DNA of 12,566 nucleotides from an uncultured Ruminiclostridium sp. (lineage in GTDB: Bacteria > Bacillota > Clostridia > Oscillospirales > Acutalibacteraceae). Within the stretch, counting starts at the first letter, position 1. Each line of letters starts with the position of its first letter. The translations under genes were made by a program, and so were the position numbers. Shown here one piece after another: positions 6,750 through 12,566 of the stretch. The stretch is from NCBI GenBank assembly GCA_902490005.1, contig CABUCM010000056.1:1-12566 (forward strand). The letters run 5' to 3'. The notes under the pieces are model-generated. The model saw only the letters and a list, made by a program, of their open reading frames with translations. It was not told where the DNA came from and did no database searches.

Positions 6750-7579
6750 AACGGAGAAAAAGAATCGCGGCCGCTTTTAACTATCTCATTCTGATTATCG
6801 GGGCGGTCTTTATCCTGGTGCCCTTATACATTACAATCGTCAACTCCTTTAAAACCCAGGCCCAGTCCAGCCAAAGCTTCTTCACCCTGCCCTCCAGCCT
6901 GAAATTGGAAAACTTTCAGTCCGTATTAAGCGACCCGTACTTTTTCAGTTCCCTGAAAAATACGGCGATTTTGACCTTTATCTCTATTTTTGTCATTATT
7001 TTTATGACCCCCATGGTGGCCTACGCCATCAACCGCAACTCGGATAAAAAGTTTTTTAAGTTCCTCCTTTATTACATTACCAGCGCCATGTTCGTCCCCT
7101 TCCAGGTGGTCGCCCTGCCTTTGGCCATCTTTATGTCAAAGCTGAATCTTTCCAACAATTTCGGCGCTATCCTGGTGTACATCACCTACGCCATGATTAT
7201 GGGGGTGTATCTGTGCGCCGGCTATATGAAGACCATCCCCAACGAGCTGGCGGAGTCCACCTACATCGACGGGGCCTCCAACTGGACCGCCTTCTTCAAG
7301 GTGATCTTCCCGCTGATGAAGCCTATGACCGCCACCATCGTTATCATCAATTTCCTTTGGATTTGGAACGAATTCCTCATCGCCCTGGTGCTGCTGAACA
7401 AGTCCCAGGCCATGCAGACCCTGACCCTGTATATCTACCGGTTCAAGGGCCAGTATTCCTCCAACTTCAACCTGATGTTCGCCACCGTGCTAATGTCCAT
7501 CATCCCCATCACCATTGTTTACTGCGCCCTGCAGAAGCATATCGTGGCGGGCCTGACCGGCGGCGCCATCAAAAATTAG
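6746..7579 (+). CDS. ABC sugar transporter permease, MalG/UgpE type
   Basis: This 277-residue inner-membrane protein is the partner of the preceding permease. About six hydrophobic segments are seen (about 11-33, 71-95, 105-130, 138-160, 194-218 and 243-262). The EAA loop at 167-190 reads ELAESTYIDGA and then VIFPLMKP, and the C-terminus GLTGGAIKN is typical of MalG-type permeases. The start codon is GTG at 6746, within a 4-nt GTGA overlap with the upstream stop codon. Only a G-rich stretch around 6730-6738 precedes it, so it probably depends on translational coupling. A perfect terminator follows the gene. Confidence 0.95.
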   Translation: MKRRKRIAAAFNYLILIIGAVFILVPLYITIVNSFKTQAQSSQSFFTLPSSLKLENFQSVLSDPYFFSSLKNTAILTFISIFVIIFMTPMVAYAINRNSDKKFFKFLLYYITSAMFVPFQVVALPLAIFMSKLNLSNNFGAILVYITYAMIMGVYLCAGYMKTIPNELAESTYIDGASNWTAFFKVIFPLMKPMTATIVIINFLWIWNEFLIALVLLNKSQAMQTLTLYIYRFKGQYSSNFNLMFATVLMSIIPITIVYCALQKHIVAGLTGGAIKN

Positions 7580-7592
7580 CGCACATTGCTTT

Positions 7593-7627
7593 CCCGCGCC
7601 GCCCTAAACGCGCGGCGCGGGATTTTT
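7593..7627 (+). terminator. Intrinsic terminator between permease and enzyme genes
   Basis: CCCGCGCCGC (7593-7602) pairs perfectly with GCGGCGCGGG (7612-7621) across a 9-nt loop, followed by ATTTTT (7622-7627). The 10-bp stem is all G-C. It sits 13 nt after the permease stop. The next gene is on the same strand with no clear promoter in between, so this likely acts as a partial terminator lowering enzyme expression relative to the transporter. Confidence 0.8.
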
Positions 7628-7633
7628 GCCGTA

Positions 7634-7660
7634 CGGCGGAGGAATACCGCCGGAAAGGAG
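7634..7660 (+). promoter_or_regulatory. Hairpin and ribosome binding site before the GHL6-like gene
   Basis: CGGCGG (7634-7639) pairs with CCGCCG (7647-7652) around a loop AGGAATA. The ribosome binding site AAAGGAG (7654-7660) begins 2 nt after the stem and lies 10 nt before the ATG at 7671. This fixes the start at 7671 rather than at upstream in-frame TTG/GTG codons. The hairpin may also insulate this gene from the terminator upstream. Confidence 0.6.
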
Positions 7661-7670
7661 TGAAAACGCC

Positions 7671-9686
7671 ATGCGCAAGCCAGTGGGATTCCGGCAAATC
7701 CATTTGGATTTCCACACCAGCCCCCTGATTCCGGACGTGGGGGCTGACTTTGACCCGGAAGAATTCGCGGCAACCCTGAAGAACGCCCACGTGAACTCCA
7801 TCAACCTGTTCGCCAGAGGCCACCATGGGATGCTTTACTACGATTCCAAGGCGTTCCCGGAACGGGTGCACCCGGGGCTGCGGAATAAAAATATGCTGAA
7901 GGAGCAGGCGGAGGCTTGCCGGAAGCTGGGCATTCACGTCAACGCCTACACCACCTTGAACTGGGATATTTACACCGTCCGGGAACACCCGGAATGGGTG
8001 TGCGTGGACAAAGACGGCAAGCTTGCCGACCACGACGGGGTCCCCTATCTGGAACCGGGGTTTTACATCAACCTATGCGCCAACACCGGCTACCAGGAGT
8101 TTTTAAAGCGCCATTTGGAAGAGGTGCTGCGCCTGACGGAATTCGACGGGATGTGGATCGACGCCAGCTTCCTGGTGGAATGCTGCTGTCCCGCCTGCCT
8201 GAAGCTGATGGCCCAAAAGGGGCTGGACCCCAGAAATCCGGCGCATCGGAAACGCCACGCGGTGGACACCAACCACGACATCACCCGGTATCTCACTAAG
8301 GTCATCCGGGATTTTGACCCGGATTTGAATATTCTGTATAACAAGAGCCACGTAGGCTTTGTGGACCGCCCGGTGGCGGGGGAGCAAAGCTATTTCGCCT
8401 TTGAATCCCTGCCGGGGGGCGCTTGGGGCTATCTGGATTTCCCCATTTCGGTGCGGTATAACCGCAACGAGGGCAACCTGTGCGCCGGCATGACCGGCAG
8501 GTTCCACACCAGCTGGGGAGACACCCATTCCTACCGGAACCAGGCGGCCCTGGAATACGAGTGCTTCCAAATGCTGGCCCAGGGGGCCAGGTGTATCATT
8601 GGGGACCAGCTCCATCCCAGGGGAAGGCTGGACGCGGCCATGTACGAGGAAATCGGCAGGGTCTACGCCTCGGTGGAGGCTAAGGAGCCCTGGTGTGAGG
8701 GCGCGGCGCCGATCACGGAAATCGGCGTGATCTCCGGCGAGGAGTTCCTGGGCGCGGATGCGGGCAGCATCCCCTCCTGCGACCAGGGCGCCTGCCGTAT
8801 GCTGCAGGAGCTTTCCCTTCAATTCGATTTCCTTGATTCCCAAAAGGATTTCTCCAGGTATTCATTAATCATTCTGCCGGACGAAATCCCTTTCTCCCCG
8901 GAATTAGCCCAAAAGCTGGAACAATATATACTCAGCGGCGGCAAGGTCATCGCGTCCTGCCGTTCCGGTTTGGATCTGGGGAAAAACACCTTCGCCTCCC
9001 CGGCCTTCGGCGTGGATTACCTAGGGCCCGCTCCCTACGCGCCGGAATTTCTTCCCATGGAGGGCCCATTGGGAAAGGGACTGCCCCAAAAGGAGCACGT
9101 CATGTACCTTCCCGGCGTCCAGGTGGCGGCAAAGGAAAACGCCCAGGTGCTGGAATGGAACACAGAGCCCTATTTCAACCGGACCTGGGAGCATTTTTCC
9201 TCCCACCAGTACACCCCGTCCTCCGGCAAAAGGGGCGCGCCCGCCATTGTGCAGAACGGGGGCTGCATTTACTTTTCCCATCCTATCTTCTCTATTTACG
9301 ACCAGTACGCCCCCGCCTGGTGTAAAACCCTGGTGGACCATGCCGTAGAGCGGCTGGCGCCAAACCGCCTGGTGCGCCACAGCGGCCCCTCCACCCTCCA
9401 GGCCAGCCTGCTAAATCAGCGGAAGAAAAACCGCTGGGTGCTCCATCTGCTTCATTATATTCCAGAGCGCCGGTGCCAGCGTATGGACGTGATCCAGGAT
9501 GTGATCCCCCTGTATGATACCACCGTCTCCATCCACTGCTCCCAGGCCGTGGAAAAAGCCCTGCTGGTGCCGGAAGGGCAGCCTCTGCCCTTTCAGCAAA
9601 AGGATGGGACGGTAACCTTTACCGTGCCTAAAATACACGGGCACCAGATGGTATGCCTGGAATTCGGGAGGGAGGAAACCGTATGA
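7671..9686 (+). CDS. GHL6-like glycoside hydrolase with beta-galactosidase trimerisation-type domain
   Basis: This 671-residue protein has no signal peptide and is probably cytoplasmic. Residues 1 to about 340 look like a TIM-barrel glycosidase of the hypothetical glycosyl hydrolase 6 type. Motifs are RQIHLDFHTSP (8-18), NSINLFARGHHG (42-53), DGMWID (159-164), ECCCPAC (170-176), FESLPGGAWGY (244-254), TGRFHTSW (275-282) and GDQLHP (311-316). Residues of about 348-570 form a Rossmann-like domain as in GH42 trimerisation domains (LIILPDE, then YILSGGKVIASC). The last 90 or so are probably a beta-sandwich. All the barrel motifs recur in the paralogue at 1-1660. A catalytic role for Asp159/Asp164 or Glu245 is inference. 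The stop codon overlaps the start of the Gfo/Idh/MocA gene, so the two are translated together and probably share a pathway. The substrate is unknown. Confidence 0.87.
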   Translation: MRKPVGFRQIHLDFHTSPLIPDVGADFDPEEFAATLKNAHVNSINLFARGHHGMLYYDSKAFPERVHPGLRNKNMLKEQAEACRKLGIHVNAYTTLNWDIYTVREHPEWVCVDKDGKLADHDGVPYLEPGFYINLCANTGYQEFLKRHLEEVLRLTEFDGMWIDASFLVECCCPACLKLMAQKGLDPRNPAHRKRHAVDTNHDITRYLTKVIRDFDPDLNILYNKSHVGFVDRPVAGEQSYFAFESLPGGAWGYLDFPISVRYNRNEGNLCAGMTGRFHTSWGDTHSYRNQAALEYECFQMLAQGARCIIGDQLHPRGRLDAAMYEEIGRVYASVEAKEPWCEGAAPITEIGVISGEEFLGADAGSIPSCDQGACRMLQELSLQFDFLDSQKDFSRYSLIILPDEIPFSPELAQKLEQYILSGGKVIASCRSGLDLGKNTFASPAFGVDYLGPAPYAPEFLPMEGPLGKGLPQKEHVMYLPGVQVAAKENAQVLEWNTEPYFNRTWEHFSSHQYTPSSGKRGAPAIVQNGGCIYFSHPIFSIYDQYAPAWCKTLVDHAVERLAPNRLVRHSGPSTLQASLLNQRKKNRWVLHLLHYIPERRCQRMDVIQDVIPLYDTTVSIHCSQAVEKALLVPEGQPLPFQQKDGTVTFTVPKIHGHQMVCLEFGREETV

Positions 9687-10807
9687 AAAGCATCGGAATC
9701 GGGATGATCGGCACAGGCTTTATGGCAAAAACCCACTCTATCGCCTGTACCCAATACCCTATGATGACCTGGCCCCCGGCGGCTCTGCCGGTGAAAAAGG
9801 TGATTTGCGACGTAATACCGGGACAAGCGGAGGAAAGCGCCCGGCGGTTTGGATATGAGCGTTTCTGCTCCGATTACCGCCAGGTGCTGTCGGATCCGGA
9901 GGTGGACCTGGTAATCATCACCACCCCAAACCACCTCCACGCCCAGATCGCCCAGGAAGCCGCCCAGGCCGGCAAGCATATTTTATGTGAAAAGCCCCTG
10001 GGAAGAAACGCCGCGGAATCCCGGCAAATGCTGTCAGCTGCGGAGAAGGCCGGGGTCAAGGCCATGCCCGCGTTCAACTATCGGCGGCTGCCCGCCGTGG
10101 CCCTGGCGAAAAAGCTTTTATCCGACGGCGCCCTTGGCAGGCCCCTGCGTTTTATAGGCTGCTATTTACAGGACAGCGGCGCAAGCCCCCAGGTTCCCTT
10201 CGCCTGGCGGAACAGCAGGGCGGCGGCCGGCTCCGGCGTGCTGGGGGATATCGGCACCCATCTGCTGGACATCGCCCGGTATTTGGCGGGGGAAATCACA
10301 GAGGTAGCCGGAAACCTGCGGACGGTGTATCCCCAGCGGCCGTCGGCGGAGGACCCCGCCATTTTCAAGCCCGTGGATGTGGACGACGAGTTTATGGCCC
10401 TGCTCCGGTTTGAAAACGGGGCCCAGGGCACCCTTACCGCTTCCCGGACGGCGTGGGGCAGAAACAATTTCATCGGCTTTGAGCTGTATTGCGAAAAGGG
10501 CGCGGTGCGGTTCGATTTGGAGCATAACGGCGAGCTGCAGGTATACCTGGAAAGCGACCCGCCCCACCTGCGGGGCTTCCGCACGGTGGCCACCGGGGAG
10601 CGGCATCCCAACGGCTGTTTTCTGTGGCCCATGCCGGGCATGGGCATCGGCTACAGCGAGCCCTTGATGATCCAGCTTCACGAGCTTCTCACCGCCATCG
10701 CAGAGGGCGCCGTCGCCATTCCCAGCTTTTACGACGGCTGGCGGGTGGATTGTATCTGTGAGGCCATCGCCCGCTCCTCGGACACGGGGCGCTGGGAAAA
10801 AACATGA
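9683..10807 (+). CDS. Gfo/Idh/MocA family oxidoreductase
   Basis: This 374-residue NAD(P)-dependent sugar or inositol dehydrogenase-like protein belongs to the glucose-fructose oxidoreductase/inositol dehydrogenase family. The nucleotide-binding motif GTGFMA is at 10-15. TPNHLH (81-86) and EKPLG (103-107, catalytic Lys104) follow. The C-terminal alpha/beta domain has WR (175-176) and GDIGTHLLD (188-196, with Asp189 and His193 as the expected active-site pair). The start is ATG 9683, with GGGAGGGAGG (about 9665-9674) upstream. It overlaps the preceding stop by 4 nt (ATGA), so translation should be coupled. An upstream in-frame start at 9653 lacks a site and would lie deep in the previous gene. 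In similar clusters such enzymes oxidise a ring hydroxyl of free sugars or glycosides; here the substrate is not known. Confidence 0.93.
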   Translation: MKSIGIGMIGTGFMAKTHSIACTQYPMMTWPPAALPVKKVICDVIPGQAEESARRFGYERFCSDYRQVLSDPEVDLVIITTPNHLHAQIAQEAAQAGKHILCEKPLGRNAAESRQMLSAAEKAGVKAMPAFNYRRLPAVALAKKLLSDGALGRPLRFIGCYLQDSGASPQVPFAWRNSRAAAGSGVLGDIGTHLLDIARYLAGEITEVAGNLRTVYPQRPSAEDPAIFKPVDVDDEFMALLRFENGAQGTLTASRTAWGRNNFIGFELYCEKGAVRFDLEHNGELQVYLESDPPHLRGFRTVATGERHPNGCFLWPMPGMGIGYSEPLMIQLHELLTAIAEGAVAIPSFYDGWRVDCICEAIARSSDTGRWEKT

Positions 10808-10830
10808 CACTATATTAGGAGATGATTTTC

Positions 10831-12237
10831 TTGTATCAGCTTTGCTATCAATCGGGAGACAACACATTCTGCGGCGACTGTATGCCCTTTTACTGGGACG
10901 GAAAGTTCTGGATTTTCCACCAGCGGGACAACCGGAACCCTGTGCCGCTGGACGGCGAGCCCCTGTGCTGGTCCCTGGCCTCCACCACGGATTTCATCCA
11001 CTATGAAGACCTCGGCCCGGCCCTGCTGTGCGGCGCCGACGACGAGCAGGACCAGTTCATCTACGCCGGAAGCGTTATGGAAAAGGACGGCCTGTTCCAT
11101 GCCTTTTACACCGGCTATAACCGGGATTATATCGGCACGGGAAAGCCCTCCCAGGTGCTGATGCACGCCGTCAGCAGGGATTTGAAAAAATGGGATAAAA
11201 TTCCCGAGGACCGGATTTATCCTCCATCCCAGGGTTATGAGCCCGACGACTGGCGTGACCCTTACGTGCTGTACGACGAAGAAAACCAACGGTATGTGAT
11301 GATTCTCGCCGCCAGAAAACGGAAGGGCCCCAAGGTCCGCCGGGGCTGCACCGTTTACCTTACCTCCAAGGACCTGAAAACCTGGGAATTCCAGGGGGAT
11401 TTCTGGGATCCGGAACTGTTCTACACCCATGAAATGCCGGACCTGTTTCAAATGGGGGATTACTGGTATTTTCTCTACTCGGAATACAGCGACAAGCATA
11501 TCACCCGGTACCGCAGGAGCAAAAGCATGTACGGCCCCTGGGAGGCCCTGGAGGACGACGCCTTCGACGGCCGGGCCTATTACGCCGCCCGGACCGCCAC
11601 CGACGGCGACAAGCGCTACCTGTTCGGCTGGATTCCCACTCGGGCCAACAACTTCGACAAGAACACCTGGCAGTGGGGCGGCGCGTTGTTTGTCCAAGAG
11701 GTATACCAGCGGGAGGACGGCACTCTGGGCGTCCGGTGCCCGGAAACCATTGAAAAAGCTTTTTGCGGAGAAAAACCCTGTCAGGCCGCTTTGCCCCTGA
11801 CCTTAGGCGGCCCGGACCGCCGGGAGGAAACGGTGCTCTTTTCCAACACCGGCAGCTTCTTCCGCCTGGACCTGACCCTGGAGCTTAGGGAAAACGTCCG
11901 GGCCGTGGGGATTAAGCTGTTCGAGGACCTGGAAAACGACATCGGCTATGAGTACACCCTGCTTCCCGGCAGAAACCGGGTTCAATTCGACAGGACCCCC
12001 AACCTGCCCTGGTACCAGTGCCTGAACACCGGCCTGGAACGCCCGGTGGAGCTGGCCCCTGGAAAGGAGTACCGTGTCACCATAATCGCTGACGGCGACG
12101 TGTGCGTTTTCTATTTAAACGGCACAGCCCTGTCATCCCGTATGTACCATAAAACCGGGGAAAACATCCTGCTTTACAGCAGCGGCGGCCCGGTGGCCAT
12201 CAAGGAAGCCAAGCTGTTTCAGAGCCTGGAGGCCTAG
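10831..12237 (+). CDS. GH32-like five-bladed beta-propeller glycoside hydrolase
   Basis: This 468-residue protein has no signal peptide. The propeller spans about residues 1-310 and a C-terminal beta-sandwich about 330-468, the GH32 architecture. The three acidic positions are present: Asp16 in GDCMPFYWDG (nucleophile position), Asp143 in WRDPYV (the RDP motif) and Glu201 in HEMPDLF (acid/base position). YAGSV (78-82) matches the FSGS element of GH32. The classical WMNDPNG box is replaced, so the substrate may not be sucrose or a plain fructan. The start is taken as TTG 10831, 9 nt after AGGAG (10817-10821). The ATG at 10822 directly abuts that site and would be out of place; it would add only three residues. 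The gene lies 23 nt after the Gfo/Idh/MocA gene and is the last of the operon. A GH43/GH130-like relative is the main alternative. Confidence 0.82.
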   Translation: MYQLCYQSGDNTFCGDCMPFYWDGKFWIFHQRDNRNPVPLDGEPLCWSLASTTDFIHYEDLGPALLCGADDEQDQFIYAGSVMEKDGLFHAFYTGYNRDYIGTGKPSQVLMHAVSRDLKKWDKIPEDRIYPPSQGYEPDDWRDPYVLYDEENQRYVMILAARKRKGPKVRRGCTVYLTSKDLKTWEFQGDFWDPELFYTHEMPDLFQMGDYWYFLYSEYSDKHITRYRRSKSMYGPWEALEDDAFDGRAYYAARTATDGDKRYLFGWIPTRANNFDKNTWQWGGALFVQEVYQREDGTLGVRCPETIEKAFCGEKPCQAALPLTLGGPDRREETVLFSNTGSFFRLDLTLELRENVRAVGIKLFEDLENDIGYEYTLLPGRNRVQFDRTPNLPWYQCLNTGLERPVELAPGKEYRVTIIADGDVCVFYLNGTALSSRMYHKTGENILLYSSGGPVAIKEAKLFQSLEA

Positions 12238-12480
12238 CCAATAGCCGCCGGCTTTGCCAGCGGCTTAAATGGGCCCTTGAAGAGCCTATTACCGGCTGGC
12301 GTGTAAACACGCATGGAACTTTCGTCATTTGCAGCAAGCGCCATGCCGCCCGTAAACGGGCAATTCACCCGCTTAACAAATAATTCCGCGAATCCACTAG
12401 CTTTCTATTTGTAACTCGCTTCCCCCGATACTTGCGGCATTTCTCCACCGCATAGCCGGGAAGTTTCCGAAACAAACGGA
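12238..12480. other. Hairpin-dense non-coding region after the operon
   Basis: No convincing gene is seen. Inverted repeats follow one another. 12243-12248/12260-12265 is AGCCGC/GCGGCT with inner pairs and a TTT loop. GCGTG-TAAA-CACGC spans 12299-12312. GCATGG/CCATGC pairs 12311-12316 with 12341-12346. GCCCG-TAAA-CGGGC spans 12348-12361. ACAAATA/TATTTGT pairs 12376-12382 with 12406-12412. TGCGG/CCGCA pairs 12433-12437 with 12448-12452. TTTCCG/CGGAAA pairs 12464-12469 with 12477-12482. Two hairpins share a TAAA loop. It may be a dispersed intergenic repeat, a non-coding RNA or a long 3' UTR; the sequence alone does not decide. Confidence 0.45.
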
Positions 12481-12518
12481 AAAAGGGCCGGTATCCTTTT
12501 ACAGATACCGGCCCTTTT
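12481..12518. terminator. Strong bidirectional intrinsic terminator
   Basis: AAAAGGGCCGGTATC (12481-12495) pairs perfectly with 12504-12518 across an 8-nt loop, a 15-bp stem. The left arm starts with an A-tract and the right arm ends in TTTT, so it can end transcription from both sides. It is the likely end of the transporter-enzyme transcript and may also stop a convergent transcript from beyond the window. The remaining 48 nt (12519-12566) show nothing recognisable. Confidence 0.92.
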
Positions 12519-12566
12519 CTATGTCGCATACCGCGGCTTTCCCCGCTTCTTATCAGCCGTTTCAGG

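Noticed and set aside
10810..11697. A 295-codon minus-strand frame opposite the GH32-like gene
   Set aside because: It is antisense to a gene with intact GH32-type motifs; its composition is that of a reverse-strand shadow and it lacks a recognisable domain.
12314..12415. A 33-codon plus-strand frame in the hairpin-dense region
   Set aside because: No ribosome binding site precedes it, its ATG lies within overlapping inverted repeats, and the peptide has no recognisable features.
1..12566. CRISPR arrays, tRNA or rRNA genes, transposases and attachment sites
   Set aside because: No regularly spaced repeats, cloverleaf-type sequences, transposase motifs or flanking target duplications were seen on either strand.

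Overview
This window is one sugar-utilisation locus from a moderately GC-rich Gram-positive anaerobe, most likely a gut Clostridia (Oscillospiraceae or Lachnospiraceae type). That assignment is inference. It rests on strong AGGAGG-type ribosome binding sites, several GTG/TTG starts, a lipoprotein-anchored sugar-binding protein, an ABC importer with no dedicated ATPase (such Firmicutes often share one MsmX/MsiK-type ATPase), and Clostridia-like protein sequences. No rRNA, tRNA, CRISPR array, insertion sequence or phage gene was seen.

Layout. Positions 1-1660 (minus) hold the first 553 codons of a glycoside-hydrolase-like protein of the GHL6 plus beta-galactosidase-trimerisation type; its C-terminus lies outside the window. 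Upstream of it on the same strand is an aldo/keto reductase (1847-2836). A divergent intergenic region (about 2837-3103) separates these from a plus-strand medium-chain zinc-type dehydrogenase (3104-4129). After a structured 291-nt gap with a promoter-like region comes the main plus-strand operon: lipoprotein sugar-binding protein (4421-5725), two ABC permeases (5862-6749 and 6746-7579), a full-length paralogue of the first GHL6-like protein (7671-9686), a Gfo/Idh/MocA oxidoreductase (9683-10807) and a GH32-like five-bladed-propeller hydrolase (10831-12237). The operon ends in a hairpin-dense non-coding stretch and a strong bidirectional terminator (12481-12518).

How the genes may work together. 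The binding protein and two permeases form a CUT1-type importer for an oligosaccharide or glycoside. Three intracellular glycosidase-like proteins (two GHL6 paralogues, one GH32-like) and three different NAD(P)-dependent oxidoreductases (AKR, MDR, Gfo/Idh/MocA) would process it in the cytoplasm; none of these six carries a signal peptide. Three unrelated redox enzymes beside glycosidases of little-studied type suggests a pathway in which a sugar hydroxyl is oxidised and later reduced around glycosidic bond cleavage, or uptake of an unusual sugar such as a keto-sugar, inositol or fructosyl glycoside. The substrate cannot be read from the sequence. No regulator, sugar kinase or isomerase is encoded here.

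Regulatory structure is rich. There is a 9-bp direct repeat two helical turns apart just upstream of a good -10 with a poor -35 before the binding-protein gene, a very stable hairpin with no U-tract between binding protein and permeases, a true intrinsic terminator between the permeases and the enzyme genes, and mutually exclusive stems in the gap after the dehydrogenase.
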